Assembly: GCA_032622095.1 (NCBI GenBank)
Contig: CP136066.1
Location: 61,164,609 to 61,228,608, forward strand
Length of the DNA stretch: 64,000 nucleotides
Direction of reading: 5' to 3'
Origin: Siphonodentalium dalli
Lineage: Eukaryota; Mollusca; Scaphopoda; Gadilida; Siphonodentaliidae
How positions within the stretch are numbered: the stretch's first letter is position 1; every line of letters begins with the position of its first letter. The notes beneath the pieces are model-generated. The model worked only from the letters and a program-made list of their open reading frames with translations. It was not told the origin of the DNA and made no database searches. Below, one piece after another: positions 34,886-47,333 of the stretch. The position numbers and the translations under genes were made by a program.

Positions 34886-35720
34886 TTATTGCTTCTTCTA
34901 AATTTGAAAAAAATATTATTATGAATAAAAATAAATTGTACATTGTACTCCCCATCCTAAAATTCGTTTCGTGGTTTTTATGAAATATGGAAGAAAAATA
35001 TATTTTGGGGAAATCTAGTCCAGGCACATAAGGTTTCACTAGGGGAAAAAATCGGGGAAAGCTGTTTTTCAGGGATCAATAAAAACATGTTTATGAACAA
35101 TATGGCAAAAGTCCCCTAAATCCCGAGATGAGCATTTTGAGATATCTTGATTTTTCGGAGTGGTTCAAATTTTGAAGCATTTCCACCAGGCCATATGCGA
35201 ATGCAGTCATGCGTAGATAAATTAATTCCAAATTCATAATACATTGAGATATATACAAACAAAGCTTAGTCGTGAACCATATAAGTAGAAAGTATGTCCC
35301 AAAATGGCCGCCAAAATGGCCAAAATAGAATGAAAATTACATTTTATGCAAAATTGAATAGTTAGTCCCTTAAGAGTGACAACACGATCGAAATATGCGA
35401 GGAAGAATGATTGCAGATTATAAGAGAAACGTTTTGTCGGGGATGTACGAATTCTCTCTAATAGATCTCGCGAGAGATATAGCGATAAGCAAGGGTCCCA
35501 TACAATGGTTAAATCTGAACTTTTTTGGTCGCAAAGAAACTGGATAATAAGGGAATCTTTTCTACACTATTTATCTTGAATCGTGTGATATGTGTACATT
35601 AAACTGTAAAATGGAATTTAATAGCGACGAATTGATTCTGTGACCTTTCCAAGAAGCCGAAATATATGTGCTCATAGTAGTATCACGAATGTGACCGGTC
35701 ATCGTTTCTTTTGATATATA
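34886..35720. other. Unassigned AT-rich stretch
   Basis: No gene. It contains 'aaaatggccgccaaaatgg' at 35303, a type of word shared with repeats at 31 kb. Confidence 0.35.
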
Positions 35721-37758
35721 TGTTACAGTAAATCAGTGAAATTAGTAGTTACGCGAAATCCCTGAATCTTTTAGTAAATTCGTGAAATCCCTGATCTGAG
35801 CGGGGGGGGGGGGGGGGGTCACAAATTTTCATTTTCCGACACGTATGCTGGGGTGGTGGGTGTCAAAATAAGCCCAAAGCAATTTTTTCCGTGACAAATT
35901 TATTTTTGTTCCTTCACAGCTTTTATTGGATTTTTACTAGGTTGTACTGGTTTGTAACACTAAAAAATCAATAATAAGGAACTGCAGCAACACTAAACAC
36001 GCTAGGGCCATTGGATGTTGGTTTGTGCCTCTTTAGGACAAGGGAAAGTATTCTTAATGCAGCTGAATCGCCCATGCAGTATTATATGTAATTAACATCA
36101 AATAAGGATAACTTCAAAGAAATAAATTTAAAGCCAAATCTGGTCAAACATGGACATTAAACACTGATGTATACACTGATGTATAAAGAAAAAAGCATGT
36201 AACATACCTAGACTTGTGAGTGGATAACACAATTATTTCATATGTGAAAAAAGAGATAGAAAATGGTAATAATTCACAATCTCATGTAGTCATGAATGAG
36301 TTAATACAGTTTCTACTAAAAGTGTAGGTTTGTTTTTTATTTTATGCTTTACTCTCACATGCTACACTTGAGCAGTCCAATAGAAATAATGCCTTTTCTG
36401 AACTCATACGAAGATTCCTGAATTCATACAAGATAAACTGTGAACGTTATAAAATTCCTAACCAATCCTGACCAATCTGAATCAATTGGAATCAAGAGGA
36501 ATAACTCTATCCTGTTTGTCATATTTTGTCAAAATTTGATTGTAAACTTTGGAAGCTCAGTATTTTGTGAGAAATTAAAGCTTTTTTCTTTTATTCTCTC
36601 ATGGACACTAAGCTATACTGTTTTTACTATGATTTTTGCTTGTGGTATTTTAATGTACTCATCATTATTTGTGCTCTAGATATGTAAGCAGACTATTCAA
36701 CCACCTACATGTTTCTAGGGACAAAATCCACTGCAGTCAAGAATATACTGCTAGAGACCAGTCCTGCTGTTCATTACTAGATTCACTGAATCTCAATGTA
36801 GAAGGTTTTGTCCTGGTTTTCTCTGTATGTTTGTGTTGTGCGTTCCACAAGGGGCGGGTGTCAAAACATGGCTGGAAAAAACTCAATGAAATAGAGAAAA
36901 AAATTGGGGTCGGGGGTGGGTGGGTCCAAAAAGTGGTCATCGGCAAAAAAGTAGCATACGTGTTTGGAAACTTTTTCCGACCCCCCCCCCGCCTGATCTG
37001 AGTAGGGATTTAATGAAATTACTAGAAAATTCAGGGAATTTCGCGTAATTACTTATTTTAGGCACCAGGGATTTCATGAAATTACTGAAGGACAACCAAG
37101 TTAAAGTTTAATATTTTTATTGCAAACAAGTTATGGAATACATAGAAATTATAGTCATATTACAAACACAATCAACATGTATACAATAAGATGTTTGATG
37201 CTAAGACAAATCATCATCAATGTTCCTGTTTTTCTCGATTTTTGAATAATTGACTTAATGTGTTCAAACTACAGTTATAAAAAGGTTTTTCTCAACGGCC
37301 GGGTTGAACTTTTTTGTCGACAAAAACAGAAGCACGAATGATTTTCACTTAGCTCAATACAAATTCATCATCTACTTGTTTTTACATGTTAGGCTATTGT
37401 GACATCGTGAATTACATTTTAAACAACTTCCATAACCGCGCTTCGCTGTTAAATTATAATAATGCCAGCAGAAAAGCTAATTAGTCATTGAGACAAATTG
37501 TCTGGACTTATATTGTGTAAAGTAGCAAATGTGACTCTTAAAATCCATTACACTTATTTACTGAAATCCGACCAATAAGAATGTGTAAAATCAATTAACA
37601 AATTTCAGTGATTACGTGTAATCCCTAGCCACTTTTAGTTGTTTCATGAAATCCCTGACACTTTCAGTAATTACGTGTAATCACGGACCCTGTTTAGTGG
37701 TTTATTGTAATCCCTAGAGATTTCGCTTAGTTACTAATTTCACTGATTTACTGTAACA
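35721..37758. mobile_element. 2.04-kb TIR element with perfect 27-bp termini
   Basis: TGTTACAGTAAATCAGTGAA and the seven bases after it (35721-35747) are matched exactly by the reverse complement at 37732-37758, both flanked by TA/TATA. Subterminal motifs of the type 'ttacg.gaaatccctga' are repeated several times at both ends (35748-35800; 36995-37085; 37600-37730). No transposase frame is present; a fold-back element (35802-36999) occupies the middle. It looks like a non-autonomous DNA transposon of a family I cannot name. Confidence 0.8.
35802..36999. mobile_element. G-run fold-back element nested inside a TIR element
   Basis: It starts with G17 (35802-35818), 'cgacacgtatgctgg' and 'gtgggtgtcaaaat', and ends with the complementary 'ggtgggtgggtccaaaaag', 'agcatacgtgtttgg' and a C10 run (36981-36990). 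The arms match the element at 4593-5205. 'ctgatctgag' occurs on both sides (35791-35800 and ~36994-37003), a plausible 10-bp target duplication. The ~900-bp centre (35905-36840) has short frames (36440-36679, 36669-37001) with no recognisable domain. Confidence 0.65.
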
Positions 37759-39615
37759 TATACACCACCAAGCCTTTCAAAATGCACTGATATAGAGCAG
37801 TATGAGAGATATTCATAGAGTAATGGATGAAATGTGTAGATTATATTATCCGTGTCTTAAAATATTAGTCATAATTGCCTAAGATCAAGTAATAAAACAC
37901 GAATATTTGGCTTTTATCACAAGAATGCAAGGTGGTATACTATGGACGCAATTTATCAAAACACAAAGGAGTACCATATACTATCTTCAAAAAAATCTAA
38001 ACTCTGTGAGAGAGACTGTATTTATACCTGGAAACACTATTTGGTTATATTCACCAAGGTCACATATACGCGAAGGGTACTATGTTTTCTGCAACCGCAT
38101 TACCGTGTTTGCCCGTTCACCCTAATGTTACACAATATCTGCTGGACCCACAACCATCAATAACAACATTGAGTCAATGGACAACGCTGAAATAACAGCT
38201 TTAAACGCTGATCGCCTCATATTTTCATGGTTGGTTTTTTGTACGATATCTTCAAACAACAAAATACGGAAAAATTATATTTTTTACGTTGCGTAATAGC
38301 ATATTTCAGTTGCAAGTTTCCGATTGAAGTAATTTGAACAAATTGTCCACAAAGACACCGGTTTGGAAGAACCACGAAAATTAGTCTTATATAAAATGTA
38401 CGATGTACTGTCTATTTGATATGGTGAGATGGAGTGCTAATCTTTTGAAGGGATGGCGGCTTCTTTGCAATATAATAAGCATTGCAACATACGTGTATGG
38501 TTTATTATCACGGACAGTGCTGAAACTTCCATAAATGTAACTACTATTTATAGCGGAAGGATATGCATTTAAGTTTCTGCGTTACATTCAATAATTTATC
38601 TTCACGCCGAATGAAACTACGATGCACTGTGTATCGAAGCATTACTTCGTGTGTTGCGTTCCCGAAATTATTATTTTTGGGCCCGACTGTAAACAGAAAA
38701 CCCGAACCTTTAAAGACGTAAATCATTGGGTTTTACTTTAGTTGCAATGACCTATACATCCTCCAGATGGATCTGTTTCAATGATCTGTGTACCTTTAAA
38801 GATATTTGACAACAGACTTATCTATTACTAATACGTATTTTACCAACCAGGTGATTATCCAATATGTTGCTTTCGTCTTGGCTTGATGGTTGCGGCCACT
38901 TTGACAGCCAGTTCATGACCCCGATTGTATTATTCTGATCGTGTCACTATATTCGCTCTCGTACTCACATTTCACATAAACTTGTGAAGCATAAATTATG
39001 ACAACCAGTTTTGGGGGCAGGGTTATGTTATCTGAATTTTGACCAGTTATGATATGCGTACTCGCTAATTCTGCCTATTTTAGCGACGGAGTGGTGTCTG
39101 TTCGGTTTTTAAAATAGATAGCTTGCGTCTATGTTTTGAGAAGCCCGAGAAATCCGACATCGAATACACTAGTTTGCCTTCAAATTCGTCATTGTTTTGG
39201 CTCAGTGTTTTCTTTCATATCAATATCTGCGAAATTCATTCTAAGTTTCCCTTTGAATGGGTGTCTTTGGTTCGAGAATTGTGTATCGAACAATATTGAG
39301 TGCCATATGTATATGCTTCGGCTGAAACATTGTTACACCATCCAATCATTTCCATGATTGTGAAAAATATTTATTTTTGGAAAAAATGATGTAACTCAGA
39401 AAGCTCAACTCGGATTTTAGGGGACCTTTCGTGACACGTCCGCGATGTTATGACCTAACTAATATAAAAAAATCAGCTTTCCCCGATTTATTTCCTTACT
39501 TTTCCACTTTCATGTCTAATGTGCCTGGACTAACACATGAAACTCAATGTTGTGTGTTTGTCTGTGGCTATGGATGACCAAACGGCTGGAGCATCGTAGA
39601 TGAAATGTTTGTTAT
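37759..39615. other. Unassigned stretch
   Basis: Short unremarkable open frames only (for example 37907-38125 and 39136-39357). No repeat borders recognised. Confidence 0.35.
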
Positions 39616-39619
39616 ATAT

Positions 39620-40120
39620 GGATAAATGGACCCGGGGAGTGTCGGGGGGTAGATGACGCTGACAGCACGCGATTTAAAAGGGCACTCATAATTAATTTAA
39701 TTTAAACGACTGGACACTGGATGCAGAAAATTTGTACACGTGAGTAAATTGACACAGGGAGTGCTATGGTTAAGTATCGTCGACGTCCGATGAAATAAAG
39801 GGGCACTCATTATTAATTTAATTAAATAATTAATAATATATATAATGGTCGACCATAGAGCTGAAAATTGTTACAAAATTGAACAGAGAAATGCCATGCG
39901 TTGGTGACTTTAACCTCAGATTACTTAAATGGGGACTAATCAATTATATTGACAAATATAAAGAGCGTTTATTATCATCTTAGAAAATATGCGAGGGAAA
40001 GTAGTACACATGTGTAACTTGACCCGATGTTGTCATGGCGACTTAAAGGAGCACTAATAAACAATTTTAACTAGATAACGGTTGAAATCTGGTCGCTGGA
40101 AATAAAGGGCGTTCAGTTTA
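39620..40120 (+). repeat. Degenerate ~120-bp tandem repeat
   Basis: 'aaaagggcactcataatta' (~39678), 'aaaggggcactcattatta' (~39797), 'aaatggggactaatcaatta' (~39928) and 'aaaggagcactaataaaca' (~40046) recur at 118-131-bp spacing with 'acacgtgagtaaattgacac'-type partners. Confidence 0.6.
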
Positions 40121-40589
40121 AACGATATGTAGGAAAATTCGTCGCATTTTATATATTATGATATATGAGCAATAAAGAGCGTTCATTTTCAGCTTAGACG
40201 ATATGTATGGATATTGGTACACATGAGGTCACCTGACCATGGGAATTGAATGGGATAGGCACCTATGACTTGAGATGACTTAACCGTCAAATGGAAATGA
40301 GCTTCAGTTTTAAAGTTTGCCAAATGCGCCGTAATTTCGTGTATTGCTCTGTATTCATTTACCAAAATAAAGAGCGTTTTGTCTAATTTTAGGGGAAAAA
40401 AGTGTGTTATTCACATTATATAACATATTTTGCATCCGCTGGATCAATAGGTTTTACAGGGCACCTCAATTCAGCCCGTACCTAATCTGTTTACATGTGT
40501 TGATCATAATCTTTCGTCTGAATTAAGTGAATATTGTTTTAATGACACTAGGGCTCCAAAATACACATAGTAATATACATGTAAGCTTT

Positions 40590-40955
40590 TGAATTTTCCA
40601 TGGTATTGAATTAGGTCGATACATGCTTGGAACTACCTTTCTACGACCATCATATGTCACAGAAATACGAATTGACATCATAAAAAACACAACTTGAACA
40701 CAATGTTTTCGGTCCCAAACAAAACAGCTATTTGCACGGCATGGAACAGAACAAGAGCGTTCCGTGACAATCTATTCCCGATATGGTAGACATAAAGAGC
40801 AGTTGTTTCACTTATGTGCGAAAACAGTTTACACAGTTTGAAAATGGCTATTTTACATGTAAAGTATTTATCTGCGCATTTGATGCCGGTACATTAATAT
40901 TTCGTGTATTTGTCACCTAGCTTATACCTCCTTCCAAATTACGTAGACATATGTG
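40590..40955 (+). repeat. Dispersed repeat shared with 24.9-25.1 kb
   Basis: 'ttttcggtcccaaacaaaac', 'ggcatggaacagaacaagag' and 'ctattcccgatatggtag' match 24985-25085. The right part ('tttcgtgtatttgtcacc', 'ctccttccaaatta') resembles 3160-3205. Confidence 0.55.
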
Positions 40956-43184
40956 ACCCGCCATATTCAATCCAGTCGTAAGTCGGGATTTTTTTACCCT
41001 GTTGCAATGCATTCTCTTATATATGCGAGTCGACCATAGGTCGCCTCGCATATAGTACAGGCGAATTAGGGTTTAACCCAAAACTAATTGCAACACAAAT
41101 GGCAAAGGTGCCGTCATATAGAGTAAGTCAATAGGTGCAACATACTCAAATCTTAGAGAACAATATTTGGGACAAATAGCCAAATTCCTGTTTCCATAGC
41201 AATGAGGGCTGATTTTAACTGAGTTTGGAAACTAGGTGTTAAATTGCATGTATGGCGAGAATTATTTCCATTATCTCAAATATTATGTTGGTTTGTATGA
41301 ACACTCATTGTTGTCTAACTTTTGAAATGGTGTTCTCCTCTTGGGAAGGTCAGTTCATATGTAAAGGTCAAGGTCATTGCAAAACAAATGTGTGCTTTTT
41401 CCGATACTATCATATAACTTTGACCCACTTGATTGACATTTAAGATATTGAGAGACGAAAATATATTTAAAATAATTTTGAGGACCACCACTTCGTGTAG
41501 AATAATAGTTTTAGCAATAATATCAATTCAATCCCGAGATATAGACCTTCAACGTTGGTGGTACCCTTTCGTAATAAGCAACATTCTGTACTATTTTGAC
41601 CAGAGACATGGTTATACAAGAGAGCGGCCAGTGGAGGAAAAGGGCCATATTTAAAGAGTTTAATGCAAATTCGTATATAACTGATTATTATATACCACTG
41701 GAAAGCTTGTGGATTGTCCATTATTATTAGCCCTGTTGTAGTGAGCAAAAGTGGAAAGAAAATGTAGATATTATTGTTGCCATGGCAACATATACTATTG
41801 TTGTCAAAAAATGGAAAAAGGTCATATCTAAAAGTATAATTGGTCTGGGTAAGATTAGTTCATATACATTACATGTGGGTGAAGGTCATACACAATGGGC
41901 TGTCATCTGCTATGTGTATATGTCAAGGTCAAACATAAATGTCAAGGTCATTCGGGAAAAGTTGATAACATTGGTTTTGCTCACATCACAGCAAATGCAA
42001 TAACATATACACTTATGCATAATGTTCTGTAATATTGCACGAGATATGAACACAATAAATAATCACATACAAATTCTGAACAAAACGATATATTACATTC
42101 TCTTGTGATGTATTTCAATCTCAGAAGGAGGTTCATAATGTGTGGGGTACATGGTTTTCTTATTGGGGGGAGTGTGGTTCCTGAAAGCGACGTGTTTGTT
42201 TTGACCTGATATGTTTGACAACAGTTTTCTGTATCAGCATGCTAAGTTATGTATCAATTAGTAGTTAGGGATGGTTAACATTTATCTGCTCAAAATGACC
42301 CCTAGGAAAGTATTTATGCACCACACATGTAGCTGGTTACCATGGTAACTGGCATGTATGCACTTAACGTTGATTCAGTACTTTAATGAAATGATTAATC
42401 TTATTATATGTCCGTGTTCTGTGACATCTAACGGCATGTCAAGTGATATAGACAGGGACCTCGCAAACTCTATAACTGCAATGGCTCATGTGACAATGAT
42501 GATAATAGCTCTACGACATCAAACCCGACATGTGACCAACCACAATATAGAGCAGGCCTGAGTACTGCTTCCAAAGAGCTACATTTAAAATATTTCAATG
42601 TACGGGTTGTCTGAATCATAAATTTGAACAATATTAATCAGAACTAGATTTCAAATTCCCGGCGGGAAATTTGGATATCTCCATGTCTCAGACAGCAGAC
42701 TACCGTCGATGAACATATGATGTTTCATAATATAACAATGACAAAGACAGTGGCATATATAATACCCCTTCCCTGACCCCTTTCCAGATGCGACGTCGAC
42801 CAAAGTTACCAATTGTGTTCAACACAGTATTCTAAATAAAATGGCAAATCAAATAGCGGAATAACTGCTTTCATTTTGACGGAGTATTGGCGACAAGCCA
42901 TTCTAGCCCAATAGTATTAATGTTTATGGGCTCATAACTTTGCCATGTATCATCCGATTAAAGAATATTTTTGCGACTTTGTAATCGCCATCTCTTAGAG
43001 ACTTTATATCCTGAGGTGATAATCAGATCGGAATCAAAATATGGCAATTTTTGACACCCCGACCCCGCGTCTATTGCGACCTTCGCCAAAATGCCCCTTA
43101 TGTTCATCTTAGTTCTCAAGACAATGGCATATGAAAGAGCAACACAAATGCTTTCATTCTGAAGGCGTTTCATCTTAACCATGG
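40956..43184. other. Unassigned, with TCAAGGTCA words
   Basis: Bases 41330-41440 and 41880-41960 carry several AAGGTCAAGGTCA-like words in two segments that resemble 32930-33570. A 93-codon minus frame at 41467-41748 and a 74-codon minus frame at 42958-43182 show no recognisable domain. Confidence 0.35.
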
Positions 43185-43224
43185 TAATTAGTGATATAAG
43201 CTGTCTGGTGGGCCCAAATTTTGT

Positions 43225-43358
43225 TCGACTTAAGCGGAGTTCGACTTACCACCTTCGACAACCATGTTTATTTAAATAACTTTTCACACAAGATCAGCCG
43301 GGACCAGTCAATTTTTCGAGTTACCGACGTTCGACTTAACGAAGTTTTACTGTATTAT
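43225..43358 (-). mobile_element. pogo/Tigger-like terminal fragment
   Basis: Read on the minus strand it starts 'tacagtaaaacttcgttaag', then 'tcgaacgtcggtaactcg', and further in 'agtcgaactccgcttaagtc'. The CAGTA-AAACYTCG start and the stacked 'TCGAAC' words are characteristic of pogo-type mariner termini, from family knowledge. Only one end is evident, so this is a fragment. Confidence 0.5.
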
Positions 43359-43364
43359 CATCTA

Positions 43365-43480
43365 TATATACATAACAGAGTAGGATCTGTCTGTCCGTCT
43401 GTCTTGTCTGTTCGTATTTTTCTCCCAGACCACTATACCGATTTCAAACCAACTTTGGTTGGTTTGGTGTTAGTTTTTCA
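43365..43480 (+). repeat. Interspersed-repeat head, relative of 396-535
   Basis: 'gagtaggatctgtctg', a tctgtc-rich tract, 'ttctcccagaccactat' and 'accgatttcaaacc' correspond in order to 410-500. It lies immediately beside the pogo-like end. Confidence 0.5.
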
Positions 43481-44550
43481 AAATTTTGATTTAAAAAAAT
43501 TTGGTCCACCTAGAATGCATCACACTGATTTGTTTTCAGAAAATAAATACTCAAGCTTGTGTGCAAAATGTCCACACAATTTGGTAGAAAAGTTGATATT
43601 TTCAGATATATCCCGGACATTATTGTCTGCTATTCCACAAAAGTAGCACAGTGTGATTCACTTGGTTATTAAACATGTTACTTAATCAATTGACAGCTAA
43701 GTGTTCTTTTCTAAACAAGCATGACGCACGGTATTATTTACATACTGTACTGGAAGCATTATTACTCAGAAGACACTAGGATGGGACGTAAATTAACGCT
43801 CTATTGTCAAATTGAATGTTGTGTCGACCCATGTGTGCTTCCCGACTGCAATTCAACTGGTAGTACCCAAATGTTCGCATGCGTATTCAGTTCAAAAGAA
43901 AAGAAACGAAAACACTATAAGGGGGATTTGGTAGAACGCTCTTATGTGTAATTAAATATTAAACAGTGTTACTTTACACCTGATAAACACGACGTTGCGA
44001 GCTGAACCATTTAATAGAAGAAAGAAAAAACAGACGCTGTCAGTATCGATACAACATCTGGCTATGTGTTCCTGATATATTTGGTCATTGAAGCGGTCTT
44101 TGGTTTTCCTATCTATCCGAAGAAAATAAGTGTCTGCATGAAATATTCAGGAATGATTGTGTTATCTTTGTCACAAAGAACGCCCAAATTTTAAAATCTA
44201 TATGTTATTGAGTTGTTGGTACATGACTCTCCTTCGATTTGAAGCAAAGCATTGTCCCCATATCTCTTATCTACCAGAATCGTTTCACGTGAATCTCGTC
44301 CCATCAAGAACATGTGAGAAGTTAGCGACACTTGGGAAGCTTGACTGTCCGTTAAAGCAAACCCTACTCGTCAATGAGGATTACTGCCAGCAGTCCCCAA
44401 GCTGTACGCCCCAGTATAAATACTGATCGTCTGGTGGAATGTTGTTACACTTTTGTTGTGCCTCATTATATTCACATTTTTGTTACTTTAGTACGTATGT
44501 TGCCAGTATTTTTATTTATTTAAATAAAGAAAAAATATAAATAAAATTGA
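43481..44550. other. Unassigned stretch
   Basis: Open frames at 43721-43951 and 44157-44426 (76 and 89 codons) contain scattered cysteines but no known motif. No splice-supported structure was found. Confidence 0.3.
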
Positions 44551-44697
44551 GGTCCGTATGAGCCAGGGTCCGTATACGCCGGGGGTCCGTAAGAGACAGG
44601 GTCCGTATCAGCCGGTGGTCCGTATCAGCCAGGGTCCGTATCAGCCAGGGTCCGTAAGAGCCAGGATCCGTAAGAGCCAGGGTCCGTATCAGCCGGC
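44551..44697 (+). repeat. 16-bp minisatellite GGTCCGTATCAGCCAG, nine units
   Basis: Nine units of 16-17 bp with variants at 'tatgag', 'taagag' and 'tatcag', directly abutting the longer degenerate array to its right. Confidence 0.95.
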
Positions 44698-45720
44698 ATT
44701 CATAGGATCACTCCCTGTATACATATTGGCCACACCATGGCATATAGCCAATAAATATATACAAATTACATACACACCCCAACAATGCCTATTATATAAT
44801 CACTTCAGGTATACATCGACGCCTCATCATTGACCATACAGACCTTCTAGGTATAGCAATACAACGCGCAGGACATCACCATTGGTCGTACAGTCACTCC
44901 TTGTATACATTTTCTTCACACCCATGACCATTTACCAAATCAAGATATACATATACACCCCTCGTGACCAACGCGTCAATCCAGGTACATATATACCTCT
45001 CCATTTGATATACCAATACCCCCCAGGACCATTCGTACACTCCATGTTTGCATATACACCTCGCCCATGACAATTCAGCCATTCGATGTATACTCACACA
45101 CCCCAGCCATGATCATACACCTACTCTCAGTATATTTATACATCCACCAATGTATACAGCTAAGGCAGAGATGCATATATATCACATATACAACCATGAC
45201 CACAAGGACACGTATATACCCACACGCCGCCAATGACCATCCAGTTATACTCCATGTATGCATATACACAATCATGACCGTACAGTACTACAGTCATTCC
45301 GTATACAGCTATATGCATTACACATAAGCAATTACGACCACTCCCTATTTGTTCATGCACACACACATGATTATACAACCAACATATGTATACATATACA
45401 CCCATCCATGACAATAGTCACCCAATGTACGCCCGTATATCCCAATCATGATCATACAGCCGCTCTATATATATACATAAACAACACACACATATTGCCA
45501 TGCAGCTACTATCATTATACCCATACACCAATTCAATAACCATACAAACAATCCTTGTGTAGCTATTCACATCACACATGACCATACAATCACCCTTTGT
45601 ATACCTATGCCTCTCACCATGGACACATCACCATGCATGATGATACAATAACTCCCTGTAGAATTATTAACCCCCATCTATGAACACACATTCACGCCCT
45701 ATTTGCCACTTTGACATACA
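44698..45720 (-). repeat. Degenerate minisatellite, inverted relative of 29.4-30.0 kb
   Basis: Recurring 'catgaccatacag', 'cactcc.tgtatac', 'atacatatacaccc' and 'ggccacaccatggc' are reverse complements of the phrases at 29404-30035. Unit length is ~45-60 bp and irregular. Frames here are Tyr/His/Pro-rich artefacts. Confidence 0.8.
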
Positions 45721-46200
45721 CAATACATTAAGTTGATTTTGATGCTAATGGTCGAGAGTAGCCACATAGTATGGTTTCACTCAGTTCCGTTTAGGCCTTC
45801 TGCCCATTTCCGTTCAAAAATATGGCTAGAATCCCAAAAGACATTTTCGGCAAAATTCCATACTACAGTACATCATTTAATTGAATCTGTCGTGTCTCAG
45901 AAGGTACTGGGACAACGAGAAAGAAACACGTAGTTGCCAGTGGATTAAGTAACATGGTTAATAACCAAGTGAGTCACCATTTTCTACCTCTTGGGAACAG
46001 AGAATAATGTTCGGGCTATAAGTTAAAAAAAATAAACGTTTTTTTTTTCTTCCAAATTTGGTTTCAATTTTGGAAGCCATCTTGAGTAATTTTGTCTAAA
46101 ACACATCTGTGTGAACGCATTTAAGATATCTCAAAACAATAAACATCTTTGATATCAAAGATGGTTTTATTTACTTGAATAAATTGTCCAAACCTGAAAA

Positions 46201-46557
46201 ATGAAAATTTGATTATCAAATTGTAGTTTTATGAGTAACAAAGACTTATTCAAAGCAAATACCATTAGGATTCCAATCCAGCGTGTCCCTTTAATAGCAA
46301 TATACATATATATATAACCATTTTTTCGTTATGCGCATGCGCAACGAAACTTCTAGATTCTAACTCTCGTGGAACAAGATTCCACGAGACATCCCATCTT
46401 CAATTGGCGTCAAAACGTCAAACGATGGTGAAAACACCGATTTATATTAAGTTCATAACAAAGTATAACAATCGGCGGGGAGGAAGGGTGGGCTGGTATC
46501 TGGTTTGAATAAGTCTTTGTTACTCACAAAACTACAATTTGATAATCAAATTTTCAT
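46201..46557. mobile_element. MITE-like inverted repeat with central hairpin
   Basis: Bases 46201-46251 and 46507-46557 are inverted copies with one mismatch over 51 bp ('gattatcaaattgtagtttt' core). The interior has the palindromes 'gttatgcgcatgcgcaac' and TCTCGTGGAA/TTCCACGAGA (46365-46389, 5-base loop). 'ataccattaggattc' follows the left arm and reappears to the right of the right arm (~46590), suggesting larger nested symmetry. Confidence 0.7.
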
Positions 46558-47159
46558 TTTTATTTCGTAACTACTTATTCAAACCAGATACCATTAGGAT
46601 TCTACCAGATTTCGTAGCAATAAACACTCTACTTATCTGGAGGTGGGCTTAATCAAACATGCATCAAATACACTCACTATTAGTGATTTACCCCACTAAT
46701 AGCACCAGTGAATATCACTGATTCTTGATGTATGTTCACTATAATTCCCATAGAGACCCTTACGTATGTATAATATGAAGAACGCATCTACAATATCTCT
46801 TAGCATAACCATTTGTGTTAACCCGCCGAAAGAGAGTACACGATGTATTAAACGTTAATATTGGTTAGGAGACCAAACACCAAACGTCTCCTAACAATGC
46901 AAGGTACATATATCAGAATGATACCTTACATAAGAATATATAAACCGATAGACTAGACATGGATTAGACATGTAGGTGTACACAGTTTACATGTATATAA
47001 CTATACGCAAGATATAAACAGGTACCGGTATATGATCAGCTGTAACATTGCGCAGTCAACATGCAGATGAATGTGACCAAAATAATCAAATATAATCATC
47101 CGAAAGTCAATACTGGAAAGCCTGGAAGGACCCAGTGAATTTCGTGTGGCTATAAATAA
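46558..47159. other. Unassigned stretch
   Basis: 'gtgatttaccccactaatagcaccagtgaatatcac' contains small inverted words. Nothing else was recognised. Confidence 0.3.
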
Positions 47160-47333
47160 ACTGGACAAGTAGAATCACTTGACAAGCATCGAGAACCTGT
47201 TGAAGAGTATGACCTAAATAAGGTACACGAGATGGAGAATATCATTTTATCACAGATACCGGATGGTGTGGTTAGTCTCTTCAAAATAGAGCTGGAGACA
47301 TACAACAAACCATATGTAAAAAGGCTGGACTAG
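47160..47333 (+). CDS. Unrecognised 57-codon open frame with coding-like composition
   Basis: It runs from just after a TAA (47157-47159) to a TAG (47331-47333) without interruption; the first in-frame ATG is at 47232. The residues are a balanced mix of charged and hydrophobic side chains (EPVEEYD, SLFKIELE, VKRLD), unlike the Ile/Tyr/Asn-rich chance frames nearby. No family is recognised. It could be an exon or a remnant of a mobile-element gene. The following ~1.4 kb is also more GC-balanced than its surroundings. Confidence 0.25.
   Translation, partial: TGQVESLDKHREPVEEYDLNKVHEMENIILSQIPDGVVSLFKIELETYNKPYVKRLD

Noticed and set aside
43221-43646. 141-codon plus-strand frame
   Set aside because: It runs straight through the pogo-like terminus and the head of another repeat, so it cannot be a single real coding unit.
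44558-45539. Several 60-93-codon frames on both strands
   Set aside because: Pro/Gln- or Tyr/His-rich translations of the minisatellites at 44551-45720.
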